From contig CAXNMJ010000002.1 in NCBI GenBank assembly GCA_964203655.1, forward strand, positions 186,001 through 250,000: DNA of 64,000 nt, given 5' to 3'. Below are positions 33,843-43,534 of the stretch, piece after piece (positions within the stretch are counted from its first letter, which is position 1; every line of letters starts with the position of its first letter). The notes under the pieces were generated by a model, which saw nothing but the letters and a program-made list of their open reading frames with translations, did no database searches and was not told where the DNA came from. The DNA is from BACL27 sp947488385. GTDB lineage: Bacteria; Actinomycetota; Acidimicrobiia; Acidimicrobiales; Ilumatobacteraceae. The position numbers were made by a program, and so were the translations under genes.

Positions 33843-35571
33843 ATGAAGAAATTATTCACAGGAGGTCGTCGCAAGGTTGCTGCCGTTATGGCAATTGCAC
33901 TTGTTGCTTCACTCAGCCAGGTAACAACCAGCAGTGCCTCGGGTGCCAGCACACCGAAGCGTGGCGGAAATGTCACAGTTGGTATTTTCGACTCGTTCCC
34001 AGGTTTCTGTATGGCAGACAACTTGGCGAACTCAGCACTCATGGGCGCTCGCACGATTTACGAGACCTGGGTTGAACAAAGATCTGATGGCAAAATTGTG
34101 CCTTACGTTCTTAAGTCGTTTGAGAGCAGCGCCGACTACAAAACTTGGAACCTCGTCGTTCGCGACGGCATCAAGTTTCATGACGGCTCACCAGTAGACG
34201 GCACAGCACTTCTCCTTAACTTGCAGGCATCGCGCGGTGCGCTTTACCTCAACGGTTTGATTGGCAAGACTCCAAAGTCGCCGTCATCAGGCACTGGTGC
34301 AGGTTTCTCTGCAAACATCGCTGACGTAATTCAGACTGGCGCAATGTCAGTAACTGTCAAGCTTGTACAACGGAGAAGCCAACTACCCAGATTCGCTTTA
34401 CGCATCGGGTCGTAACTTTGTACGTTCAATCGCTCAGATCACAGGACTCTACTTGTTCGACAGTGCCAGTGGGTACAGGAGCGTTCAAGTATGTTTCACA
34501 TAAATTGACTGAACTTGTAGTCGCAAAGAACGACAACTATTGGCGCAAAGACGCCAAGGGTGGCGCGTTGCCATACCTTGACGGCATCACCTTCACATTT
34601 ATCCCAGATGCGCAACCACGCGTCAGCGGTGTGAAGAGCGGTTCGCTTGCAGCAACAATGTTCTCGTCGGCTTCAGAAGCCAAGCAGATTCTTGCGCTTC
34701 AAAAAGACAAGAAACTGACGACGATCAGTTCGCCACTTGACTACTACCCAACAATTTGGTTGAACCACAAGATTGCTCCGTTCAGCAGCAAGAACGCTCG
34801 ACTTGCGTTCTCGCATTCGCTTGATCGTGCGAAGTGGTTGAAGGTTCGTCAAAAGGGTTTGGGCACTGTTCCAGATTCAATTGTCGGCCCGAACAACATC
34901 ATGTACAACAAAAAGGGTTATGCGGGTTATGACCTGAAGAAGGCTAAAGAATATGTAGCCGCCTATGTAACAGAAACAGGCAAGAGCTCCAGAATTCAGC
35001 CTTCCGTATGTGAGCTCATCAGCAGACTCGACTGCAAATGCGCAGTTGATGAAAGAGATGGCAGAAGCCGCGGGCATGAAAGTCAACTTGTTGTCGCAGA
35101 CAACTGCTGAAGCAATTCAAAAAGCTTTCCCAATGCAATACCAGATGTTGCCATTGCTCTTGATGGAAGGAACAGGAACAGCGTTCATTCTTCCGTTCAT
35201 CGTCAGTGACACATCGGGTGGTAACCCAACGCACTTCTTGCGCGGTGCAGCCAAGCTTTCACCAGCATTGGCCGGATTGCAGATTTTCTACAGCATCTTG
35301 AACATCTCATCTTTCAAAGATGAAGTGAGCGAGAACTTGTTGTTTGCAGCACGCGCCGAGCCGAACGTGGCAAAGGCGAAGAAGCTCTATGCGCAAGCAA
35401 CTGAGCAATTGCAAAAAGAAGCTCACGTTGCGAACATTTCACTACTTGCAATACACATTGACTTATAACAAGCTCGGTGGTGTTGGTGAATTGGGCCTTG
35501 CAGCGGGTGGACCTCGCCGCTTGGTAACAAACTTCGGTATTGACTGGACAGGTGTTTGGTCAACTAAGTAA
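33843..35571 (+). pseudogene. family-5 extracellular solute-binding protein (DppA/OppA type), four frame breaks
   Basis: A signal peptide (KKLFTGGRRKVAAVMAIALV) and the SBP_bac_5 fold are clear, but the gene runs through five reading-frame segments. The pieces are KRGGNVTVGIFDSFPG; NGEANYPDSLYASGRNFV; PVGTGAFKYVSHKLTEL with LDGITFTFIPDAQPR; ADSTANAQLMKEMAEAAGM; and YNKLGGVGELGLAAGG to the C-terminus. Each change is a net +1, at about 34367, 34447, 34985 and 35438; the last is at a TTT run. Removing four bases gives an intact 574-residue protein, a normal family length. No sequence is lost between pieces, which favours sequence error over decay. It precedes a strong terminator and the matching transporter genes. 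The ligand is unknown. Confidence 0.8.
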
Positions 35572-35585
35572 TTCGTAGTTAATTC

Positions 35586-35622
35586 AAAAGGGCGGTAGTG
35601 CGTAAGCGCTACCGCCCTTTTT
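35586..35622 (+). terminator. strong intrinsic terminator after the solute-binding protein gene
   Basis: A 16-bp stem (arms AAAAGGGCGGTAGTGC and GCGCTACCGCCCTTTT, one G-T pair) closes a GTAA tetraloop and is followed by T residues. It sits 15 bp after the binding-protein stop and before dppB, so most transcripts should end here and the binding protein would be made in excess over the membrane parts. Confidence 0.9.
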
Positions 35623-35701
35623 GTTTACTTGCCGACTTGATGAGTTCTCGTCTAGCCTGCTCTGAGCGATAACCAGAGAAAATCAAAAACGAGGGGAACC
35701 G

Positions 35702-36667
35702 GTGTCGAAGATAAGTTTTTGGTTGCAGAGAGTTGCGCAGTTGCTAATCGTTTTGCTTCTCGTAACTTTTGGCGTCTCGTTATTGCTGCGGTTAATACCT
35801 GTTGACCTGGCGACGATTTTGTTGCCTGCCGCAAGTGAAGGCGAACGTGAAATTTTGCGCGCTGAACTTGGCTTTGACAAGGGGCCGATTGGTTACTACT
35901 TGCAGTGGCTTGGCAATTTTGTGCAAGGCGACTTTGGCAAGATCTACTTTTCTGGTGGCACTGAAGAAGTTTCAGATCACTTAAAGCAAGCTATGCCGCG
36001 GTCGTTGCTGTTGATGGTTTACACCCAAATATTGGCGCTTGTGATTGCGGTACCTCTTGGTGTTATCTCGGCATATAGAGCAGGTCGTCGGGCCGACAAA
36101 ATAATCAGCAATTCGTTGTTTGCGCTTTCTTCGGTGCCTAATTTTGCGATTGCGCTGCTGCTAATTATTTTTATTGGCGTTAAGTTGGCATGGCTTCCGA
36201 CGCTTGGGTATGTGCCAATAGCCGAGGGCTTCGGAGAACACCTCAAGCACATGGTCATGCCTGTGATAAGTCTCAGTCTTGGACTCATCGCGACATACAC
36301 ACGTCTGTTGCGCGCCGACATGATTTCAGCTTTGCGTGAAGACTATGTGACGATGGCGGCCTCAAAAGGCTTGAGCGATCGCCGAATTTTGTGGCGTCAC
36401 GTTTTACGTCCGTCGAGCATGACTCTTTTGACGTCGGCAGCATTGAGCATGGGTGGCTTGATCGGTGGGGCGATTGTTATTGAGAGTATTTTCGCTACAT
36501 ACGGCATCGGCTTCGAAGTATTTGCGGCGATCGGCGGACGACAATATGTGGCATTGCAATCAACCGTTGCTGTTATCGCGTTGTTCTACGTGTTTTTCAA
36601 TCTTGTTGTAGACGTCGGTTCAGGTTTTGTTGATCCGCGAACGCGAGATCGGAGAGTAAATGCGTAA
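35702..36667 (+). CDS. dppB: dpp/opp-type ABC transporter permease (DppB-like)
   Basis: 321 residues with six membrane segments of the BPD_transp_1 class. The DppB layout is seen: an N-terminal helix, then LPAASEGEREILRAELGFDKGPIGYYLQWLGNFVQGDFG, YTRLLRADMISALREDYVTMAASKGLSDRRILWRHVLR (EAA-type loop) and VIESIFATYGIGFEVFAAI. Known: forms the inner-membrane channel with DppC. GTG start with GAGGGG upstream. Overlaps dppC by 8 bp. Confidence 0.9.
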   Translation: MSKISFWLQRVAQLLIVLLLVTFGVSLLLRLIPVDLATILLPAASEGEREILRAELGFDKGPIGYYLQWLGNFVQGDFGKIYFSGGTEEVSDHLKQAMPRSLLLMVYTQILALVIAVPLGVISAYRAGRRADKIISNSLFALSSVPNFAIALLLIIFIGVKLAWLPTLGYVPIAEGFGEHLKHMVMPVISLSLGLIATYTRLLRADMISALREDYVTMAASKGLSDRRILWRHVLRPSSMTLLTSAALSMGGLIGGAIVIESIFATYGIGFEVFAAIGGRQYVALQSTVAVIALFYVFFNLVVDVGSGFVDPRTRDRRVNA

Positions 36668-37511
36668 GTTTACAAAACCGACTTGGTTTGCAATTGGCTG
36701 GCTCGGTCTGATGATGTTCTTCTCATTGTTTGGTTGGTTGTTGCCGTTCAAACCATGGAACTTTGTCTATGAAGATGATCTTGAAGTCGGTTTGTTTTCA
36801 AGTGGTCACTTGTTGGGCACAGACAGCAACGGTTATGACTTGTTGTCGTCGGCTGTGGCGGGCACTCGTATGTCTGTTTTTATCGCGATTGCTGCGGTCG
36901 GTCTTGGTGGCTTTATCGGCAGTGTGCTCGGCATTTTGGCTGCGTATTTGCGCGGCAAGATCGACACTGTGATGGTCACAATATTTAATGTTGGTCTTTC
37001 GGTGCCGAACCTAGTTTTGGCGTTGGCGCTGGTTTCAGTTTTGGCGACGAATGTCGACATCAATCAAGCAGTGCCCACTTGGCGCAGAGTAATGGTTTTG
37101 ATTATTTCGTTGACGATTGTGTTGATTCCGATTTTGGGTCGAATTGCGCGAGGTGCAACGCTGTCGTGGTCGGGTCGCGAATTTGTGACTGCTGCACGCA
37201 GTATGGGCATGAAAGATTCAAAGATTGTTCTTCGACACATCGTGCCTAACGTTTTGCCGGCATTGATCGCCGTTGCGTTCTTAGCGGTGGGCGTCGTAAT
37301 TATTGCCGAAGCGTCGCTATCAATTTTGGGCGTTGGTATACCCGATGGTGCGAGTTGGGGTGGCATGATTGCACGCGGCCGTAACGATCTTGAATACGCC
37401 CCGCATGTGTTGTATGTGCCGATTGTATTTTTGGCACTTACCGTTATTTCGACGAACCATCTCGGCGACGTTGTGCGTTCAAAACTTGACAGTCGTGAGG
37501 CCAAAGTATGA
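36660..37511 (+). CDS. dppC: dpp/opp-type ABC transporter permease (DppC-like)
   Basis: 283 residues. N-terminal helix, then HLLGTDSNGYDLLSSAVAGTRMS, the typical DppC entry. The EAA loop is FVTAARSMGMKDSKIVLRHIVPNVLPALI, followed by VIIAEASLSILGVGIPDGASWGGMIARGR. Known: second permease of the family-5 uptake system. Ends in a 4-bp overlap with dppD. Confidence 0.92.
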   Translation: MRKFTKPTWFAIGWLGLMMFFSLFGWLLPFKPWNFVYEDDLEVGLFSSGHLLGTDSNGYDLLSSAVAGTRMSVFIAIAAVGLGGFIGSVLGILAAYLRGKIDTVMVTIFNVGLSVPNLVLALALVSVLATNVDINQAVPTWRRVMVLIISLTIVLIPILGRIARGATLSWSGREFVTAARSMGMKDSKIVLRHIVPNVLPALIAVAFLAVGVVIIAEASLSILGVGIPDGASWGGMIARGRNDLEYAPHVLYVPIVFLALTVISTNHLGDVVRSKLDSREAKV

Positions 37512-38485
37512 GTTCTTTATTGAGTGTCAAAAACATGTCGATCAATTTCGACACACCCCGCGGTTCGCTTGAAGCGGTACGAGGTGTAGACATCGAGATA
37601 CCTGCTGGCACGAGCGTCGGCGTTGTCGGCGAATCTGGTAGCGGAAAGACCGTGATGTGTCGGGCTGCGATGGGTTTATTGCAAGGCAGCAATGTGAAGC
37701 GCTCGGGCACGGTCATTTTTGACGGTCACGAGTTAACCGCAATGAGTAAAGAAGAAGTTCGCAATCTCTTTGGCTCAGGCATGGCGATGATCTTCCAAGA
37801 TCCAATGACTGCTTTGAACCCGGTACGCAGAATTGGCTCGCAATTGTCAGAAGGCTTGCGAGTGCGACTCGGAATGAGCAAAGCAGATGCTTTGGTACGT
37901 AGCAAAGAGTTGCTTGAACTTGTGCGCATACCAAACGCGGCAGCCATATTGAAGTCGTTTCCATATCAATTGTCAGGTGGCATGCGTCAGCGCGTGATGA
38001 TTGCAATCGCAATCGCATGTAATCCAAAACTTCTATTTGCTGATGAACCAACAACTGCACTCGACGTAACGGTGCAAGCGCAGATTTTGCAGTTGTTGCG
38101 TGAACTGCGTGAAGACTTGAAGATGTCGATGGTTTTGGTGACTCACGATCTTGGTGTGGTTGCGGGCAACACTGACTATGTGGCAGTTATGTATGCCGGC
38201 GAAGTCGTCGAGTATGCGCCAACAGCCAAACTATTTGCAGATATGCGCATGCCGTATACCGAGGCACTGCTCGAATCGATTCCGAAAGTTGATCACAAGT
38301 CGGGTACACGTCTGGCGGTGATTGCCGGGCGACTGCCAAACCCAACTGATCGTGGGGCAGGTTGTGGTTTCGCGCCACGTTGCAAATACGCCCAAGAGAA
38401 GTGCCACACACAGCATCCTGAGTTGCAAAAAGACCCGGACGGTCACTTGTATCGCTGTTGGTTTCCGATCGGGGTGGCGTTGTAA
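37508..38485 (+). CDS. dppD: dpp/opp-type ABC transporter ATP-binding protein (DppD-like)
   Basis: 325 residues. Walker A GESGSGKTVMCRA, signature LSGGMRQRVMIAIA, Walker B LLFADEPTTALD, and an H-loop VTHDLGVVAGNTDYVAVMYAGE. The C-terminal oligopeptide transporter domain has a Cys-rich segment GCGFAPRCKYAQEKCHTQHPEL, which binds an Fe-S cluster in characterised homologues. The stop overlaps the dppF ATG (TAATG). Confidence 0.92.
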   Translation: MSSLLSVKNMSINFDTPRGSLEAVRGVDIEIPAGTSVGVVGESGSGKTVMCRAAMGLLQGSNVKRSGTVIFDGHELTAMSKEEVRNLFGSGMAMIFQDPMTALNPVRRIGSQLSEGLRVRLGMSKADALVRSKELLELVRIPNAAAILKSFPYQLSGGMRQRVMIAIAIACNPKLLFADEPTTALDVTVQAQILQLLRELREDLKMSMVLVTHDLGVVAGNTDYVAVMYAGEVVEYAPTAKLFADMRMPYTEALLESIPKVDHKSGTRLAVIAGRLPNPTDRGAGCGFAPRCKYAQEKCHTQHPELQKDPDGHLYRCWFPIGVAL

Positions 38486-39474
38486 TGGCTGGTTCAGGCA
38501 CCGCTCATATGCGTAACACGGTTGACTCAGTGTTGACCGTGCGAGATTTAACAGTCGAATTTAAAGTCGGCAAAAACAAAGTTGTAAAAGCTGTTTCTGG
38601 CTTGAGTTTTGATGTGGTCAAAGGCGAAACTTTGGCAGTTGTTGGTGAGTCTGGCTGCGGCAAAACAACTTTGGCGCGCGCCGTGTTGCAGTTGCCGCCA
38701 CCAAATTCAGGTGAAGTAATTTTTAACGGCACAGATTTGACATCGTTGCCAAAAGAAAACCTCAGGTCGGCGCGAACGTCGATGCAGATGATTTTTCAAG
38801 ACCCGATCTCGTCGCTTGATCCGCGAATGACGGTGCAGCAATTGATCGACGAACCGCTAGAAATTTGGGGTCGTGGAACCCGCGAAGAGCGTGATGAGCG
38901 GATTAAAACTTTGCTAAACAACGTTGGGCTTGAGCCTGAGTTGGTTTTGAACCGTCGCTCATATGAGTTTTCGGGTGGTCAATGTCAGCGAATCAGCATT
39001 GCTCGTGCGCTCGCGCTTGACCCAAGAATGTTGATCTGTGACGAGCCGGTTTCGGCGCTAGACGTGAGTATTCAGGCACAGATTTTGAACCTGTTGCAAG
39101 ACATGAAAGACCAATTCGGTTTGACGATGGTTTTCATTTCTCATGACTTGGCTGTTGTCAAAGCCGTGAGCGACCGAGTGATGGTGATGTACCTCGGCAA
39201 GATTTGTGAAATCGCCGCGCCAGATGCTTTGTATTCCAAACCTGCGCATCACTACACAAAGGCGTTGCTTGACTCGGTGCCGATTGCTGACCCGACGCGA
39301 CAGAAAAAAACAGAGTTGCTTCAGGGCGAACCACCGTCACCGATGAATCCGCCTACGGGTTGTCGATTTAGAACACGATGTGCTGCGGCAACTTTGCTTT
39401 GTGCAGAGCAAGAACCGCAGTTGCGCGAGGTTTCGCCCGGCCAGTTTGTGGCCTGTCACCACCCAATTGTCTAG
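38485..39474 (+). CDS. dppF: dpp/opp-type ABC transporter ATP-binding protein (DppF-like)
   Basis: 329 residues from the ATG that overlaps the dppD stop; the longer frame upstream lies in dppD. Walker A GESGCGKTTLARA, MQMIFQDPISSLDPRMTV (typical DppF/OppF), signature FSGGQCQRISIARAL, Walker B MLICDEPVSALD, and H-loop FISHDLAVVKAVSD. The C-terminal Cys motif is GCRFRTRCAAATLLCAEQEP. Last of the four transporter genes; the nucleoside hydrolase follows 34 bp downstream. Confidence 0.92.
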   Translation: MAGSGTAHMRNTVDSVLTVRDLTVEFKVGKNKVVKAVSGLSFDVVKGETLAVVGESGCGKTTLARAVLQLPPPNSGEVIFNGTDLTSLPKENLRSARTSMQMIFQDPISSLDPRMTVQQLIDEPLEIWGRGTREERDERIKTLLNNVGLEPELVLNRRSYEFSGGQCQRISIARALALDPRMLICDEPVSALDVSIQAQILNLLQDMKDQFGLTMVFISHDLAVVKAVSDRVMVMYLGKICEIAAPDALYSKPAHHYTKALLDSVPIADPTRQKKTELLQGEPPSPMNPPTGCRFRTRCAAATLLCAEQEPQLREVSPGQFVACHHPIV

Positions 39475-39508
39475 CTATTTGTGATGCAAAGATAAGGGTT
39501 CGCTGCTA

Positions 39509-40444
39509 ATGGCAACTCAAGTAAAAGTTTTAATGGATTGCGATCCGGGTCATGACGATGCGTTCGCATTAATCGTTGCGTCAAAGTTTGCAGAAGTTTT
39601 GGGTGTGACGACTGTGGCGGGAAATGCACCGCTGAGTTTGACAACAAAAAACGCTCGTATCATCCTTGACATTTGCGGTTCGAATGTGCCGTTGCATTCT
39701 GGTGCGAGTCGCCCGTTGGTTGCCGAACCGATTCATGCCGCTTACATTCACGGCGAAAGCGGAATGGATGGCGCAAATTTCGCCGAACCGTCACGGCCGG
39801 CAGATGGCACCGATGCGGTGCATTTCATTATTGACACGGCGCGTGCGAACCCGGGTTTGTGGTTGGTGCCAACAGGGCCGCTGACGAACATTGCCTTGGC
39901 GTTGCGTGCGGCGCCAGACTTGGTGAAAAATATTTCAGGCATTTCGTTAATGGGTGGTGGACGATTTGGCAATCGCACTGCAACAGCTGAATTCAATATT
40001 TGGTGTGACCCCGAGGCTGCAGCAGCGGTTTTTGATTCGGGTGCAAAAATTGTGATGAGTGGTTTGCATTTGACGCATCAGTTGATGGCGACGCCCGCGC
40101 GAATTGAAATGGTGCGTGGTGCGCACAAAGTTGTTGGCCCGAAGTTGGCCGGGTTGCTTGAGTTTTTCAGCAAGATGTATAAGTCGTTGCACGACGACTT
40201 TGAAGGTGCGCCGCTGCATGACGTTTGCGCAGTGTTGGCGTTGACGCATCCGCAGTTTTTTGGGTCGAGCGAGAAGCATGTGGTGGTTGAGATTGATGGG
40301 ATGCATACGCGAGGCATGACAGTGATCGATGATCGGCATGTTTCGTCGCGAACGACAGCCAATACGACGGTGCTCGAGACGATTGACGCTGACGCAGCGT
40401 TTAGTGCAATAGTCGAAGCTATTCGTGCCTGCCCAGAACGGTAA
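39509..40444 (+). CDS. inosine-uridine-type nucleoside hydrolase
   Basis: 311 residues with the Ca-binding motif DCDPGHDDAFAL at the N-terminus, TTVAGNAPLSLTTKNA, LVPTGPLTNIALAL, EFNIWCDPEAAAAVF, and PLHDVCAVLAL with the catalytic-site Asp. Known: hydrolyses purine or pyrimidine nucleosides to base and ribose. Position 34 bp after dppF suggests co-transcription and hints that the transporter handles nucleosides or similar compounds; that is inference, since dpp-type systems mostly carry peptides or nickel. Confidence 0.9.
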   Translation: MATQVKVLMDCDPGHDDAFALIVASKFAEVLGVTTVAGNAPLSLTTKNARIILDICGSNVPLHSGASRPLVAEPIHAAYIHGESGMDGANFAEPSRPADGTDAVHFIIDTARANPGLWLVPTGPLTNIALALRAAPDLVKNISGISLMGGGRFGNRTATAEFNIWCDPEAAAAVFDSGAKIVMSGLHLTHQLMATPARIEMVRGAHKVVGPKLAGLLEFFSKMYKSLHDDFEGAPLHDVCAVLALTHPQFFGSSEKHVVVEIDGMHTRGMTVIDDRHVSSRTTANTTVLETIDADAAFSAIVEAIRACPER

Positions 40445-40512
40445 GCGCCGAAAATAAGGGGTCGGGCCAAATACGGCACGTTTTGCAGGGGGATCTCGGC
40501 AACAATGAAAGG

Positions 40513-42252
40513 GTGGCAGATCCGATCATTTATGTTGAGCAGCGCATTGCCGCGGCATTTGCCAAGGTCGGTGGTGCGGCAGCCGTCGGCATTGACACCG
40601 CGGTGCGCCAAAGCGATCGTGCGGATGCCCAAGTAAACGGGTCGTTGGCTCTCGCCAAGGCGATGGGTCTTACCCCGCGTGAAGTGGCGCTCAAAGTTTT
40701 AGAAGTTGTCGACTTGAAAGAAATTTGCAGCGACGCACAAGTTGCTGGACCAGGGTTTATCAACCTGACATTCAAAAACGAATTTTTGGCGCGCGAACTA
40801 ATGGCCTCGAGCACGGGTAAAAAACTTGGCGTGCGCAATGCGACCAAGCCGCGCAAAGTTTTAATTGACTATTCGGCGCCAAATGTCGCAAAAGAAATGC
40901 ATGTTGGGCACCTTCGATCGACAGTTATTGGCGATGCATTGGTACGGATGTTGACATATGTGGGTAACGAAGTCGTGCGTGAAAACCATGTCGGAGATTG
41001 GGGAACACCATTCGGCATGCTGATTGAGCACTTGGTTGACCTTGGTGAAACACATGCGGCTGAAGAACTTTCAGTTGGTGACTTGGATTCGTTTTATCGC
41101 AGCGCGCGAAAAAAGTTTGATGAATCAGAGACTTTTCAGACTCGTGCACGAACGAGAGTTGTCGCACTACAAAGCGGCGATGCCGAGACGCTTCGGCTAT
41201 GGAAACTGTTGGTTGCCGAAAGCAATAGATACTTTCAGAAGATCTATCACACGTTGGGCGTGTTGCTTGAGCCAACAGACGTGATGGGTGAAAGTGCGTA
41301 TAACAAATTGTTGCCACAGGTTGCGACGCGACTTGGTGAACTCGGCATGATGACCAAAAGCGATGGCGCCGATGTTGTGTTTCCCGAAGGATTCACGAAT
41401 CGCGAGAATCAACCGTTGCCGCTGATTATCCGTAAAACAGACGGCGGATACAACTATGCGACGAGTGATTTAGCGTGCGTGATTGACCGCGTCGAGAGAA
41501 TTGACGCCGAGTTGTTGCTGTATGTCGTTGGTGCTCCGCAAGCCCAGCACTTGCAGATGATTGCAGCAGTAGCGACTCAAGCCGGATGGTTGAAGGCGCC
41601 GCGCGAGATGGTGCACGTTTCATTTGGCAACGTTCTTGGTGCAGATAAAAAAATGTTGAAGACACGAAGCGGTGACACAGTGAAACTTGATGCACTCTTG
41701 ACCGAGGCTGTTGAGCGAGCAGCCAAGGCGGTTGCAGAGAAGAATCCTGATTTAACGGCTGAGGCGCAAGCAGAGATCGCACGAATCGTCGGCATTGGTG
41801 CGGTGAAATATGCCGACCTTTCAACTGATCGCATTAAGGACTACACATTTGATTGGGATCGAATGCTTTCATTTGACGGCAACACTTCGCCGTATTTGCA
41901 ATACGCCCACGCACGAATCTGCAGCATTTTTCGGCGCGCCAATCTCGAACGAGCAAGCGTGCGTAATTTTGAACCGACGATTTCGCATGTTGCTGAACGT
42001 GAACTGGCGATGAAGGTGCTGCAATTTGATTCGGCGCTTTGGGACACGCTTGATAAATACAGCCCGCATCGGTTGTGCACTTATTTATATGATTTGGCGA
42101 CGAGTTTTTCGTCGTTTTATGAGCAGTGCCCAGTGTTGAAAGCTGAAAACGAAAACGAGAAAAATAGTCGGTTGATGTTGTGTGACTTGACTGCACGGGT
42201 GCTGCAGGCTGGTCTTGAAGTATTAGGTATTGAATCTCCGGAGCAAATGTGA
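40513..42252 (+). CDS. argS: arginyl-tRNA synthetase
   Basis: 579 residues from the GTG at 40513; ten extra codons upstream are not conserved in style. N-terminal Add1 domain; class I signature DYSAPNVAKEMHVGHLRS (HVGH); the KMSKS equivalent reads ADKKMLKTRSGDTV. The C-terminal anticodon-binding helix bundle ends near VLGIESPEQM. Known: charges tRNA-Arg. First gene of the conserved argS-lysA-hom-thrC-rho block; its stop overlaps the lysA GTG. Confidence 0.95.
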   Translation: MADPIIYVEQRIAAAFAKVGGAAAVGIDTAVRQSDRADAQVNGSLALAKAMGLTPREVALKVLEVVDLKEICSDAQVAGPGFINLTFKNEFLARELMASSTGKKLGVRNATKPRKVLIDYSAPNVAKEMHVGHLRSTVIGDALVRMLTYVGNEVVRENHVGDWGTPFGMLIEHLVDLGETHAAEELSVGDLDSFYRSARKKFDESETFQTRARTRVVALQSGDAETLRLWKLLVAESNRYFQKIYHTLGVLLEPTDVMGESAYNKLLPQVATRLGELGMMTKSDGADVVFPEGFTNRENQPLPLIIRKTDGGYNYATSDLACVIDRVERIDAELLLYVVGAPQAQHLQMIAAVATQAGWLKAPREMVHVSFGNVLGADKKMLKTRSGDTVKLDALLTEAVERAAKAVAEKNPDLTAEAQAEIARIVGIGAVKYADLSTDRIKDYTFDWDRMLSFDGNTSPYLQYAHARICSIFRRANLERASVRNFEPTISHVAERELAMKVLQFDSALWDTLDKYSPHRLCTYLYDLATSFSSFYEQCPVLKAENENEKNSRLMLCDLTARVLQAGLEVLGIESPEQM

Positions 42253-43532
42253 GTCGTATCGCCAAACATCTATTGCCAGATTCGGCAAAAACGAACAAGT
42301 CAGGGCGCCTTGAAATAGGCGGCTGCGACCTGATCGAGATAGCCGAGCGTTTCGGTACGCCGACATTCGTTTATGACGAAGCACATCTGCGTGCGCGCTG
42401 TCAAGAAGCGGTGAAAGTTTTTGGTAAGCATCACGTTGTTTATGCAACAAAAGCATTTTTGTGCGGAGCAATGGCGAGGCTGGCTTACGAAGAAGGCTTG
42501 CTGTTGGATGTCGCGACAGGTGGCGAGTTGTTTGTTGCTTTGAATGCTGGTGTGCCTGGTTCGGCATGCGTGTTGCATGGCAATAACAAGAGCAGCGAAG
42601 AGTTGAAGATGGCCCTTGACGCAGGTGTCCACCACATCGTGGTGGATAATTTCAACGAACTAGATCGAATTGATGAGTTGCATAAGGCTGGTGCACCGCG
42701 AGCCCGAATTCAGTTGCGTATTACTCCTGGTGTGGCGGTTCACACTCACGAGTTTGTCTCGACTGGTCAAGATGATTCGAAATTTGGCTTCAATTTGCGT
42801 AACGGTGACGCACAAAAAGCCGTTGCTCGCGCGAAGTCGTCGCCGAGCGTCGAATTCGTGGGCATTCATTGTCACATTGGCTCGAATGTTTTCGCTGCCG
42901 AAAATTTCGCGCAGGCCGCACAAATCATGGTTGACTTTGCCAACGAACTTGAAGTGAGCGAACTCACTTTGGGCGGTGGGCTTGGTGTGGCGTATATCGA
43001 GAGCGAAGTTGCACCATCAATTACGCAGTGGGGTAAGTCGCTCGCCATTGCGACGGCAAAGTTGCGCAAGCCAACCAAAGTTTTCGTCGAACCAGGTCGA
43101 GCAATCGTTGCAAGTGCCGCTGTGACGTTGTATCGCATCGGGTCGATTAAACATTTGCCAAACATCAGAACATATGTCGCGGTTGATGGTGGCATGAGTG
43201 ATAATCCGCGACCAGTTTTGTATGACTCGGGATACGAAGCATTTTTGCCGGCACGCGCAGACGACGAGCGCACCGAAAATGCGCGAGTAGTCGGCAAGCA
43301 TTGTGAGAGCGGCGACGTGTTGATCAACGAGGCGATGTTGCCGAGCGGTTACAAAGTCGGCGATATTTTGGCGACACCTGTTACTGGTGCATACGGCCAC
43401 AGCATGGGATCTAACTACAACAAAGTGACGCGACCACCAGTCGTATTTGCACGTGACGGAGTTGCACGACTTGTCGTGCGCCGTGAAACATTCAGTGATC
43501 TCGTGAATCTTGACGTCGCAGATAGCGTGTAA
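42249..43532 (+). CDS. lysA: diaminopimelate decarboxylase
   Basis: 427 residues, fold-type III PLP enzyme. PLP Lys in VYATKAFLCG (near residue 68); HCHIGSNVF; the glycine-rich phosphate site TLGGGLGVAY; and the C-terminal CESGDVLINEAMLP. Known: last step of lysine biosynthesis, meso-diaminopimelate to lysine. GTG start overlaps argS stop; 2 bp to hom. Confidence 0.95.
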   Translation: MSRIAKHLLPDSAKTNKSGRLEIGGCDLIEIAERFGTPTFVYDEAHLRARCQEAVKVFGKHHVVYATKAFLCGAMARLAYEEGLLLDVATGGELFVALNAGVPGSACVLHGNNKSSEELKMALDAGVHHIVVDNFNELDRIDELHKAGAPRARIQLRITPGVAVHTHEFVSTGQDDSKFGFNLRNGDAQKAVARAKSSPSVEFVGIHCHIGSNVFAAENFAQAAQIMVDFANELEVSELTLGGGLGVAYIESEVAPSITQWGKSLAIATAKLRKPTKVFVEPGRAIVASAAVTLYRIGSIKHLPNIRTYVAVDGGMSDNPRPVLYDSGYEAFLPARADDERTENARVVGKHCESGDVLINEAMLPSGYKVGDILATPVTGAYGHSMGSNYNKVTRPPVVFARDGVARLVVRRETFSDLVNLDVADSV

Positions 43533-43534
43533 AT

